Positions 1-12,089 of a DNA stretch of 64,000 nt are shown here, in pieces. Position 1 is the stretch's first letter; each line of letters begins with the position of its first letter. Source of the DNA: Apodemus sylvaticus (taxonomy: Eukaryota; Chordata; Mammalia; Rodentia; Muridae); NCBI RefSeq assembly GCF_947179515.1, contig NC_067492.1, forward strand, positions 13,289,513 through 13,353,512. The letters run 5' to 3'. Position numbers and translations under genes: made by a program. Under the pieces are notes generated by a model. The model had not been told where the DNA came from. It was given only the letters and a program-made list of their open reading frames with translations, and searched no databases.

Positions 1-115
1 GATTTCCTCCATAATGCTTGGCTCTACCTATTTTGGGTCATGGGAAAGTGGCATCACTAAGGTGGGAACTGAGGAATGAGAAAGCTCACTTCATGAGGAA
101 CAGGAAAGGGGGGAG
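1..115. other. Unique sequence, nothing recognised
   Basis: Short non-repetitive sequence before the GATA array. No motif, repeat or open frame of note is visible. Confidence 0.5.
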
Positions 116-650
116 ATGCATAGATAGTTATGTAAATAGATTTTACATAGATGGATAAATAATAGATGAATGATAGGTGATGTATATATAGATAGATGAC
201 TAATAGATTGATCGATAGACAATAGATTTTTAGATATAGATAATATATACATAAATAGATAGATGATATGTAGATAGATAGAGGATAGATAGTAGATAGA
301 CAATGCATAGATAGGTATATGTTAGATGGTGGATAGATGATATGTAGACAGATAGTAGATAGGTAGATAGATTTTATATTGATTGATAGATAAATGTTAG
401 ATGATCAATAAGTGATAGATGGGTATAGATAAATGGCTAATAGGTTGATTGATAGATCATAGATTTTTATATATAGATGATACATACATAGATAGACAAA
501 TGATACATAGATGGATAGGTAGATAGATAGATAGAGGATAGATAGTAACTAGATGATGGAAAGACATGATAGATTATACATAGATAGATAAATGATAGAT
601 GAATAATAGATGATAGATAGTAGATTATACATAGATAATAGACAGAGACA
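116..650 (+). repeat. Degenerate (GATA)n/(TAGA)n array with higher-order duplication
   Basis: About 530 bp built of GATA, GATG and TAGA units interrupted by short AT segments. Two subregions (about 199-297 and 436-553) share the same order of interruptions, so a unit of about 235 bp seems to have been duplicated inside the array. Open frames on the minus strand here (Ile/Tyr/Leu/Ser runs) are translations of the repeat, not genes. Confidence 0.9.
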
Positions 651-675
651 AAGACAGAGAGAGGCAATGTGCCTT

Positions 676-790
676 TCAAAGATGGCCCCAGTGAACCACT
701 TACTCTAACTAAGTCCCATCTCCTCAAGTTTTCAGACATCCTGAAATAAAGTGCTCAGCAGCTAATAAAGTACTCAATGCACTCTTGCCA
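676..790 (-). mobile_element. L1 (Lx-type) 3'-end fragment, old
   Basis: The order 'taagtcccatctcctcaag', then 'cctgaaataaagtgctcagc', then 'agtactcaat' follows the plus-strand reading of rodent Lx-type L1 3' ends seen several more times in this window. It is short and diverged. Orientation is assigned from the strand that carries AATAAA in better copies. Confidence 0.5.
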
Positions 791-1479
791 TAATATCTTT
801 TCCCTTCAGATGTTACAGGAATGGCCGTTGTCTTGTGCCACTAAACTTGGAGTGATCAGTGTATCTGCTAAGAAGCCAGGAACTTCCCTCTGAGGTGTGG
901 ATGCTGTGGAAGAAAACCCTGGGTCATTGCGAGGCCAGATCATTATGTTTATTGGTGACAGCCTTGAAAACGTTGCCAAACCCCTAGCCTAGGTCACCTT
1001 TCCTGAGCCCTTACAAATGACCCACAGCCATAACAATGTCCTGTAGTGTCTGGCAATACTACACAGGCCATCAGCTCCTCTCTGGAAATCCCCGCTTATG
1101 GTACCTACGTGGATGGCATCCTTAAAACAAGTGTCTAGTCAACACAGCCACAACGGATGTGAAATCTAGGTCTTTAATCAGACTTCTGACACTCACAACT
1201 GCTGTCAGGATCAGTCTCCAAATTTCTGACCTCTTTTCTACGGCAATTTCAGACTCCTTACCCCAGGCATTGGACAACACGATGATTGTTTTGTTAGAGA
1301 CGAGATTGTAGCAGAGGTTTTAACAGTCACACTACCCTAATGAGAAACAACAAGGAGACAAGATCTGCCTGGTCCAGGAACCCGACCTAGCTAGTAACAC
1401 CCTTGTAAAAGAGCCCGATAAATAAATAAGCAAGCTTTCCTGGCTGTCTTCTCCTCTGCAAATGAGATGAACCAGCTGG
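791..1479. other. Unique intergenic or intronic sequence
   Basis: About 690 bp of non-repetitive, CpG-poor sequence. No coding exon, RNA gene or recognisable repeat was seen. Confidence 0.5.
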
Positions 1480-1900
1480 CCTCAGAGAGAAGCCCTGTGG
1501 TTTGTTAACTGGAAACAGATTATCAAACTCAATCAATGGACCATGGCCTTGTAATGTATGAAAAAGAGAGTTGGGGTGAGAATTTGTTCAGCAAAGGCCA
1601 GCAGCACATGTCCCAAGCTTGGCACGAGACTGTTCTGATGGGTAAAAAATAATTAAAGAGAAATCTGGAAGTCTCATTTTTAACTTTCCTTATGGGTCTT
1701 TGACAAAAATTTCAGGGAAATTCTATGGAGTGTGTATTGTCAGTATTTTAATCAGCTTCAGCTGTCAAAACTCTTGTAACCCGCCTCTTCTATTTAAACT
1801 GTATCTTCTAGGCATAAAATAATTAAAGGCACAGGGCCCATACAGTAGCTCGGAGCCCTTGCAATGTGGCAGAACTGTATGGATAAAAGGTATTATTTCA
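1480..1900. promoter_or_regulatory. Possible conserved non-coding element (weak)
   Basis: Repeat-free AT-rich block. It contains two copies of AATAATTAAAG about 170 bp apart (near 1649 and 1817), plus other homeodomain-like AT cores. This resembles vertebrate CNEs in composition, but conservation is inferred, not shown. Confidence 0.3.
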
Positions 1901-2435
1901 GGAAGCTTTAAGTATAAATTTTGTTTTGTCAGAAGGCTTCAGGGCACACATTTTCTATACTGTCAATCTTGATAGTAACAATATTTATATTTCAAATATA
2001 AAGATTAAATTGCAGTCTTACGTGTTTCTGGGTTCTTCTTTTTTTTTTTTTTTACCAGTTTATCATGTTTCTTGGTATGTCACCATACTTTTTTTTTCCC
2101 TGACAATACTTTTGTTTTATTGAACGGTTATGTCTTTTACTGTTAATCTCAGGATTGGAATAAGGAAGGCAGACAGCCCATCCTCTTGGGTTTGGTTGTT
2201 TTACCAACAAATGACTTGTTTCCATACCCTGTTGGAGGTTGTGTGAATGAATTGCAGAACAAAGAAATCAAACAGGAGAATAAACAGTGCAGACCATGTG
2301 TTCTGTGCACTGTTTGAACTGTGGCTTTGAGCGTTTCACCTGGAGTCATGTGTGTGCTCTCCTAGCTCAGCACACACAAACATGCAAGGGCCAGGCCAGG
2401 TCAGCTGAGCTCCAGGAAGGAGCTTCGTTTGGTGA
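1901..2435. other. Unique sequence with a poly-T run
   Basis: AT-rich to mixed sequence with a T15-like run near 2038-2053. No gene or repeat family is recognised. Confidence 0.45.
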
Positions 2436-3137
2436 GTGACTGGGCTGGCTGTTTTGTGTCAGAGCTTGTTAGCTGCTAAAATGCCCTTTGCTCCAAAGGG
2501 GCTGGGGCAGCCAAGGGAGTTCTCTAAGCCACAGGAGCTGAAAAGGCTCAGAGTTAGGTGGCTGGCTCAGTGTCAGATCTTCTATTTTGCACTCCACAGA
2601 GCAGCACAGAGGGAAGGAGAGGAGGGAATATTCTTGCCGTCAGTGGGAGTAGAGACTGACTGTGGAGGCTCTGGACTCACACATTGTAAAATGGGGCGCC
2701 CTGGCCCTGAGAATGAATGTGTGAACCCTTTTCTAAGTCAACAAACTCCACAGAGAGGCCCCCTCAACCATATGATAGCAAATCTATGGGTAGAAATGTA
2801 CCTCTCTGCACCGTGGCAGACATTGCCAATCAATCTCAGTATTTTACAACAAGCCAGATGCCTCCCCAGAATGCTTTTCAACAGAGTTCCCCATGCAGCC
2901 AAAACCAACCAACCAGGGTTAATACCCTATTTTTGCCTTGCCAGGTTTTTTCAGCTGAGAGAAAGACAAATGGTCAGGCACATGGGTGCCCAGCAGTCAT
3001 ATGACTCAAGAAATACTTGCTTTTATACCATATTTCACTACTCCAAATACATCACAGGTCATCCACTCTTTGGTTCACCGAATTGTTCCTATCCTAACCT
3101 CACCATGTTCACCTCCATTTTCAAGAGGAAAAAGTGA
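2436..3137 (+). other. 233-codon open frame of doubtful meaning
   Basis: This is the longest open frame here that is not a microsatellite translation. It starts at ATG and ends inside a MIR-like segment that begins about 3095. The predicted protein has no signal peptide, membrane segment, repeat or motif I recognise. No TATA box, CpG island, splice pattern or poly(A) signal frames it. A frame of this length is uncommon but not impossible by chance in 64 kb. I treat it as non-coding. Confidence 0.2.
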
Positions 3138-3245
3138 GGCTTTGACTCTAAGTCTTAGAGGAAGTAAAAAGTTTATCAGAGAGTAGATTGTTACAAGCAC
3201 CAAAGATTCAACTGAAACTGGGTCTTCTAATTCAGTATCTTATAC
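3095..3245 (-). mobile_element. MIR SINE, reverse orientation
   Basis: The segment 'ccattttcaagaggaaaaag' followed by 'tgaggctttgac' and 'aaactgggtcttct' matches the minus-strand reading of MIR ('cattttacagatgaggaaac' through 'cccaggtct'). It is heavily diverged, as expected of an ancient mammalian SINE. Confidence 0.6.
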
Positions 3246-3285
3246 ATAGGGTTCTAAACATATTAATATTAATGTAGAAAAAAAA

Positions 3286-3585
3286 GCTTGAAGAGATGAT
3301 TTAATTGGTGAAGTGCTTTCTGTGCAAGCTTGAGAACCCAAGTTTGATTCCCAGATCCTTTGCAATAAGCTGGGCATGATAGCATGGATTTGTAATTCAG
3401 CACTGGGGAGCTAGAGACACGAAGATCCCCAGTGTTCACTGACCATCTGGTTAGCCAATGTGATGGATTCCAGACCAATGAGAGAGATTATTCTCAATAC
3501 CAAAATGGATGGTGTTTGAGGAATAGCAACCAAGGGTGACCTTTGGTCTCCACACACATGAACATGTGTACCCATAGTCTAGAAT

Positions 3586-3587
<2 letters not shown>
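3286..3587 (+). mobile_element. B4/RSINE1-type SINE
   Basis: An ID-like head (gaagagatgatttaattgg, aagtgctttctgtgcaagc, 'gtttgattcccag') joins a B1-like middle ('gctgggcatgatagcatgg') and a tail that ends 'tctccacacacatgaac'. This is the rodent B4/RSINE1 structure. The CA-rich tail has expanded into the microsatellite that follows. Confidence 0.75.

Positions 3588-3668
<81 letters not shown>
3588..3668 (+). repeat. (CA)n-(GA)n compound microsatellite
   Basis: About 18 CA units run straight into about 22 GA units. It grew from the 3' tail of the preceding SINE. Confidence 0.97.
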
Positions 3669-3671
<3 letters not shown>

Positions 3672-4526
3672 CAGATGTTAAAATGATAGAGTACTTTTAG
3701 CCATGACTCTTGGAGGAATTTTTCCCCCTACTGGCTCTGAAGACCTATTGATAAGCACCTGTTTGAACACATATGATACAGCATGTACCACATTTGCATG
3801 TAGCAAACCCTGTCTGCACATGCTTGTCACATGTTAAACTGCATACCGGCAAGGGAAATAGCAGAAGTATTGGCTGCCTCTGAGTCTTTCTTCCACTTGC
3901 CATGCTAGATCTGTGTCTCTTTTTATCTGGATGCCTTAAAGTTTTTAGTAGCAAAGAACGAATTTAAGTAAAAGAGAAAAGAAGATAAAATAGAAGGGTG
4001 GAGAGGGGGAGGCGGGAGAGAATTCTGACAGGGCTCAGAAAAGATCAAAAGTGGAGCCAGAATATTTTCAGTGAAGGCAGGCAAGTCCCTTGCTGGGAGT
4101 CACATCCCTCTTTGTGCTTTGTGTCCAGTCCTGCAGTCTCCCCTACCCTTCCTCTCATCAACTTATTCTACTCTATATGACCCCAACATGGTCACAGGAT
4201 GGAAAAACCTTACATTCTCCATGCTTATACTTGAGTTCTTGCATGTATATATCTCCAGTTTGTATTCCCCACAGGGTAGATATGGTTAGTAGGTTCAGCT
4301 GTCATATACATCCTTCTGGGCCAAGTGGCTGCTTTGAGTCCAGATGAATGCAGCTACTGTGACAAGGAGCAGGGGCTTCACGTGACATTATATGGCCTGG
4401 AGACCCATCCATGCATGCTGTGGGAAGCGCTTCTCAGATTAAAAAGTTGAGGGATGGATGAGCAGAGATCTGAAATTCGATAACCAAGTGCTCTAATTAT
4501 TAATTAGTTAATAAGATAACGGAGGT
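3669..4526. other. Unique sequence
   Basis: Non-repetitive sequence with short chance frames around 3998-4347 and an AT-rich 'taattattaattagttaat' stretch near 4494-4512. No gene or repeat family is recognised. Confidence 0.45.
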
Positions 4527-4755
4527 TCTGGGGCTTTTGGTATTTGAGGTAATATCTCATGCCTCCCAGGCTGACCTCAAACTTACTACGTAGCTGAGGA
4601 TGACCTTGAATTTCTGAACCTTCTGCCTCCAACTCCCCAGTGGTGGGATCATAGGTCTACCTATGATCAATCTATGAAATTATAGGCATGGAACCTAGGT
4701 CTTGATACTTGCTAGGCAAGCACTCTACCAACTGAACCACACCACCAGACAAGAA
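4527..4755 (-). mobile_element. B4-type SINE, reverse orientation
   Basis: Reading along the plus strand, a reverse B1-like part ('cccaggctgacctcaaac', 'ccccagtggtgggatcatag') is followed by a reverse ID-like part ('tgctaggcaagcactctac', 'caactgaaccaca'). That is the complement of an ID-B1 hybrid. Confidence 0.7.
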
Positions 4756-5576
4756 GCTCCTTTTGAAAAAATAGCCTCTAAAAATAGCATTGAGCATGAA
4801 GTCCATCCTATGAGGCCACTCCCCATATCTACTTCAGGGCAACAGTTTCACAGTCTTATTATTCATAAATGCAAGCTTGTTTCATTTTGCTTTTGCTAAT
4901 TCAGGAGGGTACTGTCATCACAGCAGAGACCACAGCTCACTGACGGCAGTGTTGACAGATGAAGGGTATGTCTGGCATGCAGCATAAAAGAAGAGACACT
5001 CCCCAAAACTCCTGGAGGGGACATTGGTAAACTCTATTTCATAACCAGAAACTCAGGGATAGCAGCCATCAGTGTAGTTTTCCAATAGTGATTAATAGTC
5101 TTGACATTACCTGCAAAAGATGGTTTAACTTCGGAAAGACAAAAAAGATTTTAAAAAAAAGTTATTTATAAGCTTAAGTAGTAACATGTCCCCAGGCAGC
5201 ACGCAAAGTTCTCCTCCATTTGGACGAGTGTGACAGAGTGACCATTAGAGTCCACTTCCTCTTGCCACATGATGCTCGGGGCTTCCTTGGGAAGCTTTGT
5301 CACCTGTGTTGTGAAAAGCAAAGAGAATGTGGGAAATGGTCGACAATCACAAAGACAGTATTGTAATTGGATGAAATCATAGACTGTGGAGAGTTTCTAA
5401 GAGCAACACAAAAGGAAAACCAGGAAGATATGAGGTTCCCCAGCAAACAGAAGAGATGACACCCATAACCAAACCATCAGAAAGGAATACAGACACAGCT
5501 CTAACGGCCCTAGAAACACATTAAGGTAGGCAAAATCTGCTCAACTACCCATAGGAACTCTGGTCTGACTATATAT
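4756..5576. other. Unique sequence
   Basis: Non-repetitive, CpG-poor sequence. Nothing recognisable as a gene, exon or repeat was seen. Confidence 0.45.
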
Positions 5577-5907
5577 TAGTTATGGTTTTACTGCTGTGAA
5601 CAGACACCATGATCAAGGTGAGTCTTATGAAGGACAACATTTAATTGGTTCAGTCCATTATCATTAAGGTGGGGCGTGGCAAGGTCCAGGCAGGCATGGT
5701 GCAGGAGGAGCTGAGAGTTCTACATCTTCATCTGAAGGTATCTAGGAGAAGACTGGCTAGAAGGAGGGTCTTAAAGCCAGTGGCCACAGTGACACATCTA
5801 CTCCAACAAGGCCACACCCATTCCAACAGGGCCATACCCTTTCCAACAGGGCCATACCTCCAAATAGTGCCACTCCCTGGACCAAGTATATACTAACTAC
5901 CACAGAA
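5577..5907 (-). mobile_element. L1 (Lx-type) 3'-UTR fragment
   Basis: The plus strand reads 'ttttactgctgtgaacagac', 'aaggacaacatttaattgg', 'gcaggaggagctgagagtt' and ends in 'aatagtgccactccctgg'. This order is typical of an abundant rodent L1 3' end. The motif 'ccaacagggcc' is present in three near copies (about 5796-5856), a small internal tandem expansion. Sense is taken as the minus strand. Confidence 0.7.
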
Positions 5908-5964
5908 TGCTTACCTAATCACAACCTCTCTTTGCCCACAAAAGGAGATAATCTGAATTAGATA

Positions 5965-6029
5965 CATTCTGAACAGAGAAACACTGTCTTGAAAGAAAAA
6001 CAACCTAAAAAAATAAATAAATAAATAAG
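5965..6029 (+). mobile_element. B1 3' tail plus (AAAT)n
   Basis: The segment 'cagagaaacactgtcttgaa' is the right end of a B1 element, followed by an A-rich tail that has become (AAAT)n at 6007-6028. Confidence 0.5.
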
Positions 6030-6109
6030 ATCAAATAAAATGAAGCAATCAATAAAAATGACTTAAGTACAAGGAGGGGAACAGGAAAGGCTCTCTAATC
6101 CTAAAATTC

Positions 6110-6180
6110 TGGTTAGGGTTCATAGCAGTAGTGTGTCTGCCTAGCATGTATAAGATATGAGGATCAGTCTCAGCATATGA
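6110..6180 (+). mobile_element. ID-type (tRNA/BC1-derived) SINE, degenerate
   Basis: The segment 'gggttcatagcagtagtgtg', then 'ctgcctagcatgtataag' and 'tcagtctcagca' aligns by eye with the ID/BC1 core. It is diverged and unlikely to be active. Confidence 0.5.
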
Positions 6181-7194
6181 GCAAATGTGCCCATGTGTGC
6201 AAGCACACACACACCCCTACATAACCAAAAGACTATTGAAGTCAGCCTTAAAGGGGAAATCTATCTTTCTATTAGGACCACTTAACTATAAGAAGAATAG
6301 TGCCTACAATGTAAAAAATTAGCATAGAAAGTGAGGATTCAGTCTTTGGGGGTGGGGGTGGGAGAGGGAAGAACAGAATCAACATGAAAGAATAGGGTGG
6401 GGGCAATATGCAGTAACTCAACTCTATCATGAACAGTTATTGACAGTAGCAGCAAATTAATCAAGAAGCTTGCTGGTTTGATGATAAGGAAGCTGTCAGT
6501 CTCCCTGCTGAGATTGGCGTGCCTCATGACATGGGTATAATTGATGTCTATTCCACGATACCCAGTTCTGTTCCAGAATCTGGGTGAGAACAGCTGAGAG
6601 AGGCATCAGACTTAGACAGGAGATGCTAGAGAGGGGAGGTTGCAGATGGTCACAGATGTTCTCAGATAAAATAAGATTTTTTTTAAATTATTAAAAGCTG
6701 TTTAACAGATGCTACATTTCACAAAGGAATGGTTCAGGGTGCGTGTGTTGGCTTGGGGGGGGATGCTTGAGTTATGCTGGGCTTTGAGCAAGGACCTTAA
6801 ACAATCTGAAAGTCATGTACCCTCACCCTGGTATGATTTTGTATAATGACACTTTCTCATCCACCAGAGAAAGCTTGCCTTTTTTATGGACAAACTTATC
6901 CAGAGGGGTCATTTCTCTTTTAACTTAAATGACTACATTAGCTCAAAGAAGATGGTGTACATAAAGGATCAGATCTTTGCCCAATACCTGAGTTTTATAG
7001 GATCTTGATTTCCAATATAACATCAAAGACAAAAACGGGCTGTGCAGTCATGCCAACCACACACAGACCCTTTCTGTATCAACTTTCTGTACCGGGTACA
7101 CCAGCAACGGTCTATGGCATTGTCACAGGTGGCATGTTAGGCAGGGAAACTATACAGGAGGTTCACTTGAGGCAGACATAGAGGATACTGAAGG
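6181..7194. other. Unique sequence
   Basis: About 1 kb without recognised genes. It contains short G runs near 6346-6362 and 6756-6764 and an unremarkable AT-rich patch near 6670-6700. Confidence 0.45.
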
Positions 7195-7345
7195 ACATGG
7201 GCCAAATCTGATCTGCCACCTGTCTTTGTAAATAAAGTTTTATTGAAAAACCTTTTCTACCAGTAGCCAAGACAAATCACTAGACAGACCGCAAAGCCCA
7301 CAAAGTTCATTTTTTTTTACTCTCTGCCTCTTTGTAGCAAAACAG
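7195..7345 (+). mobile_element. hAT-type DNA transposon remnant (MER class)
   Basis: The core 'tttgtaaataaagttttatt' followed later by 'accgcaaagcccacaaag' and 'ctctgcctctttgtagca' matches the familiar short mammalian hAT element whose termini read CAGGGGTCGGCAAAC. A second copy lies at 17545-17690. The exact MER name is not certain. Confidence 0.55.
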
Positions 7346-7580
7346 CAAATGGTTGAGCCATGCTGTAGAGTTTTGCTCTCAGGGCTGCCTCTGTCAGGAA
7401 GACCTTCCTCTCCCAGTAGAGCAACTTGAATATGTTTTCGCCAAGGCTCCATTCACTCTCTCTTCTTTCAGCAAATATTTATTAACCCCCCCTCTCTCTC
7501 CACCAGACTTTCCCCCCCCCCCTTCTTCTTGTAGATACTTGAAAGGTATGCAGCCTCTGTCTTCAAAGTGCCTCACATAT
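7346..7580. other. Unique pyrimidine-rich sequence
   Basis: Includes C-rich runs near 7485-7521 ('ccccccctct' and 'ttccccccccccc'). No gene is seen. Confidence 0.4.
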
Positions 7581-7770
7581 TGGCTGGAAAGATGACTCAG
7601 CAGTAAGAACACATATGGTACTCAGGATAGGGGGTTCAAAACCTCCTATAACTTTAACCATGGGGGAATCCAATGTCACTTTCATAGACAACTGCACTCC
7701 TGCACACGTACTGACATATGGACATGCATGCATACACACAATGACAAATGAAAAGGGATCTTCAAAAATT
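7581..7770 (+). mobile_element. B2/B3-type SINE, degenerate
   Basis: The head 'ggctggaaagatgactcagc' is the tRNA-derived B2/B3 box A region. The tail 'gacatgcatgcatacacac' matches the B3 3' end. Confidence 0.65.
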
Positions 7771-7919
7771 GCTTCATTTATAATGAGTACTTGGTCTTAG
7801 TCCCATTGTTCTCTAGGTATCTAGGATGAATATTACTATTGGGAGCCCGCTTACATTTACTATTTCTTTATGTATGGTAAACTCAGAGGCAACACCTTGG
7901 TCTGCAACACAGACTCTTC
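7771..7919. other. Unique sequence
   Basis: Nothing recognised. Confidence 0.4.
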
Positions 7920-8075
7920 TTCAAACTTTACAGCATGAGGAGCAGTCGTACCCATTTGACAGATGAGAACACTGAGGCTGGTAGACGAGGTATCAGTTGA
8001 CCAAGCTCACAATCAGAGAGTGATGGGTTCCTTAATGAAACCTAGATTTTTCCAGAAGCTAAGGTCATATTTTTA
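7920..8075 (-). mobile_element. MIR SINE, reverse orientation
   Basis: The sequence 'ttgacagatgagaacactga', 'ggctggtagacgaggta' and 'ccaagctcacaatcagagag' follows the reverse MIR core closely. Confidence 0.7.
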
Positions 8076-9183
8076 GAGTGCTTCGGAGCCACTCAATACT
8101 TTCTCCTCTGTACCCGATCCTGTCTGACTTGATAGGCGGGGTGGGGGGGTGGGGGGGAAGAGCATAGGATTAGCAGCTGCTGAATGTGCTTCAACCTAAA
8201 CTCAGCCTTGCCTGGCCTTGCACTCAGAAGCTGTGTCTTCTGCTCATCTTGTGAGTGACATGTTCTCTCCATAGAGGTGCTGGAAAAGCCACCTCAGGAT
8301 TGTCCACCACCTACTCCAGATGTTTATATTTCTCTCGTGCGAGATTAAGGAGCAAAAGGGACCCAGCCTCATAGTTCTCAAATAAAGGATAGAACTCCGT
8401 TACCTTCTCTCCCTGTCTCTCACAGCTTTCCTTTTAAAAGTTCTCACTGGGTGATAAGTTCCTCACCCTTTCATGGCTGTCTCTCACGACTCAGACTCCT
8501 GACATGTGTTAGCCTCTCCAGCCTGAGTTTCCATTCTGATTCTTTCTGAAGTCGAGGGCACGGGAGTTGTTTAGACAGCAGATAGAGTTTATTTGACAAA
8601 GCAATTTTAAGCCCAAAAAAGCCCAATCAGCCCCCTGAGGCAAATGCCTCCTCGATCAATCTCTGTGGAGCTGGATGACTGGGTCTGTTACATTACTGTC
8701 AGCACTCTTGGATCCACAGAGGAGAACTTCCGCCCTCTCCCCAAACCTCCAAGATCTCTTCTTTCAGAGGAAATCAAGGAGAAAGTAGGTTCCCAACTCA
8801 TGGGTCGGTGAAGCTCCCCAAGAGAGGAGTGAACGTTTCATAGATGCCCCGGGATTCACTGCCCCCACTTCCAACGTTAAGCTCACAACATTATTTCTTT
8901 TTTCTTTTATTACTTTTATGTATGAAGGACCAGGAGGGATGCTTACCAAGGTCTCTATGTAGAGGTCTAAGGACAAACCAGGGGAGTCAGTTATCTCCTT
9001 CCACCACATGGGTACCTGTTTTAAATTTTATGTGTCCTCTTCCCCACCCCTGCCCCCAACCCTCCTCCCCCTGCTTAAAAAGCTTATGTGCATTTATGAA
9101 AATCACTCCAAGCACAGCACTAAAAGAGTGCTTTATAGTCCAAAGGAGTTTAACTCCTGATTGGAACATCATCAATAGACTTC
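8076..9183. other. Unique sequence with a G run
   Basis: About 1.1 kb with a G-rich run near 8138-8158 and a few CpGs near 8560-8740. No gene was recognised. The 133-codon frame at 8844-9245 runs into a B1 and is not supported. Confidence 0.45.
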
Positions 9184-9320
9184 TTTTTTTCTTTCTGGAC
9201 CGGTCCGGCTATGTAGCCCTGGCTGGTCTGAAACTTGCTCTGTAGATGATGCTATGCTAACCTTGAACTCACAAAGAACCACAAAGTTCTGGGGTAAAAG
9301 GTATGATCTATCATGCCAGG
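9184..9320 (-). mobile_element. B1 SINE, reverse orientation
   Basis: 'tatgtagccctggctggtct', 'gaaacttgctctgtagatg' and 'aaagttctggggtaaaagg' give a reverse B1, with poly-T at the left end as expected for the minus strand. Confidence 0.8.
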
Positions 9321-11309
9321 TATCCGTAGACTTTTTAAAAGCTTTATTTTTTATTTTTTATTTTTTTTATTTAATGAATCAAGACAACTATGATTTTCAC
9401 AGAGAATCTTGCTGGCTCAATATGGCTTCCTGTCTGCTTGCTTCCCCTTAGACCATATTCAGTCATAACAACATTTCAGACTGCCAGTTTGGATATGATG
9501 AGCACCCTTAGGGAAGGCAGTGGAGAAGTAGAGGTAGGTCTGAAGGGAGTTGTCCTCTTAGGTGGTGCTGCCTTGATTTGGAGTGGCAAGATGGAGTTGG
9601 GGTGTGCAGGCCACAATGTTATGATGATGCTTCTGGGTTTGGGACCTGATGGGGTCTGTATTCAGCTTCCCATCACAGCTGAGTGTTCTAAGCTCCTCCT
9701 CCACATGTTCCTTTAACTCCAGTATATATCATGAGTTCATAACTATAAAAGAGCCTTGACAATGCCCAGGGACTGAACAACAGTTACGAAGAGACTCTGA
9801 CTTTTTAGGAAGGGGGCCCAGTATCACAGTGCAGCTCAGACCATAGCCCAGGCTATCCTCTCAACCTCCACCATGTCTCTTACCTCTTACTTCTTCAGTG
9901 TGTCAATCTTTGAAATGTACAGATAGGAATTTTCAAGCATTAGCCATTTTTTTTTTGCATTCTATTTGTGGTCTTTTACCACACAACTAATTTTTATTTC
10001 TTTAATAATTTCTTTCAATGACTTGCTTCTTCTAGACCAATTATTGCTTTATCTTGTTCTAAGCAATGGATATATGAATTAAACATATATTCAGACACAT
10101 AATGATGTTAAACAGAAAGTTGATGTACCTGTTAAACATTCTGTGTACCAATTAATCTTTGGATGCCCTAACTCAGGAAAGGCGACGCTGCCAGCAAGAT
10201 ACTCAACCATCCTATCTAGAGAACTCCATGAGCTGGGGCCAACGTCTCTACAATGTCCAAGAAGAAGCCTCTAGTCACACCTAGCTGTTTAGACCCAGCA
10301 TGCTTCAAATGTAACTTTGAGATGAAATCTTTTAGGATTCCTTGTTTCTTTAATTGGCCTATGGAGTGAAGAACATAGTAGCCAAATATAGCCTGTTAGC
10401 AATATGAGGGCCCAGGTTATGATACTAAAAACTTGAGTAACAATGACATCAACATCATATCTCTATTGTGATTTTAAATTTTTTAACATAAATGTATGAT
10501 GAATTTACTTAAATGCTTTCTCCAATCCTAAAAGAAAGTAGAAGAAAGTTACATTCTGTGTCATCATATTTGGAAAAAGAACAAAAGGTTCAATGACTTA
10601 ATAAAACTTGTCTTGGGGTTCCTGACATAGGTTTAGGTTTAACTGGAGGGCAAGGGATTGTCTCCTCCCATCCATAAAACATGTTTGTCCTCTCTTAAGC
10701 ACTTTATTATTAATGCTTATGAAAAGAAATTGCATTCTCCATATATCCAGTTAAGTCTATTATCCATTTATGTTCCTTTTGAAGTTTATTTTAAAGTAAA
10801 TATTGTTCTATTACATTTGTAATAGCACTATTTCTTCAGTGGTCTTACAAAACAGTGAGTCTTAAAATATATTACCCTTATGTAAGCCATTAATGTCAAT
10901 TGATTTTGTGGTTCTTAAAACTATACTAATTCAATGAGATACTCACATTATCATTAAACAATTTATTTTTTATATTTTACATATTTTACATGTGCATACT
11001 GATCATATACATATGTATATTCTTGCAAGTTCGGTCCCTTATCTTTTAAAGAAGAATACATATTTTTAAGGAATTGTGTTTTTAATAAAGGACAGTTGAA
11101 AAATAATGCCACATATCTATTTGAATGTTAGATGAGTACTTTAAAATATCAAAAGACAAGTTCACAATCTATGTTCCTATGTTTTCCAACATTATGAATG
11201 CTAGAAATAAGCTGAATAACTCAAATTGGAAAAAGAAAAAGAAATGGAATCTTTGCATCTGATTTTCATTAACGTAAACTTACATTTAAATGACCACATA
11301 GATTTTTAC
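9321..11309. other. Unique sequence, AT-rich in the second half
   Basis: About 2 kb. From about 9940 onward it is strongly AT-rich and free of recognised repeats apart from poly-T near 9341-9370 and 9949. Short open frames at 9390-9716 and 11226-11456 lack support. Confidence 0.45.
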
Positions 11310-11655
11310 ATGGCTCTGGCCAAATACCCAAAGAAACAACTTCAAGGAGGGAGGATTTATTTTTTGCTCATGGCTTCGGAGAACACAGTCCATCATGGTA
11401 GAGACTGCATGGCGGCAGGAGCAAGGGGTGGTTGGCTGCAGCACACCCGGTGCTAAGACAGGAAGCAGAAAGCTTGAGTGGGGTTGTAATCCATGAAAGC
11501 CCTACACCGACAGCTTCCCATTTCTTCCAGGCTGGCTCTACTCCTAAAGTTCCTACCATCTCCTGAGACTGTGCTGCCAGCTGGGGACCAAGGATTCAAA
11601 TAATGAGCCAGGATGGGGTTGGGGACGTTTCATATTCAAACAGTAATGTGTACCT
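11310..11655 (-). mobile_element. L1 (Lx-type) 3'-UTR fragment
   Basis: 'gggaggatttattttttgct', 'cagtccatcatggtagagac', 'gctgccagctggggaccaag' and 'ttcatattcaaacagtaa' follow the same repeat order as the other Lx-type copies. Sense is taken as the minus strand. Confidence 0.65.
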
Positions 11656-11881
11656 CGATGCGCAGCAAACATATCAACCTACACAGCTGTAATAGAAGTT
11701 CTGAGCCTTGGGCCAGACACTATGTGAGTGATTTACCATTTTATATGTTGTTTTTTCTAGTCTTTTCTAAGACACCCCCAATATAAAACTGACCTCATCC
11801 TCTGGTAGGCACAAGTTGAAGAGGCTGCTTCCCATGGCATATTTAAATATACAAATGGATCCATCCTCTTTTATATACAGC

Positions 11882-11883
<2 letters not shown>
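11656..11883. other. Unique sequence
   Basis: Nothing recognised. Confidence 0.4.
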
Positions 11884-11945
<62 letters not shown>

Positions 11946-12009
11946 CAGAGAGACGGAGAGACAGAGAGACAGAGAGAGAAGAGAGAGAGAAGAGAGAGAG
12001 GAGAGAGAG

Positions 12010-12062
<53 letters not shown>
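11884..12062 (+). repeat. (GA)n polypurine tract
   Basis: About 180 bp of GA dinucleotides with GACA and GGAGA interruptions. The Arg/Glu and Ser/Leu frames here are repeat translations. Confidence 0.97.
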
Positions 12063-12065
<3 letters not shown>

Positions 12066-12089
12066 CGAGTGAGCAAACTGTCACCCAAT

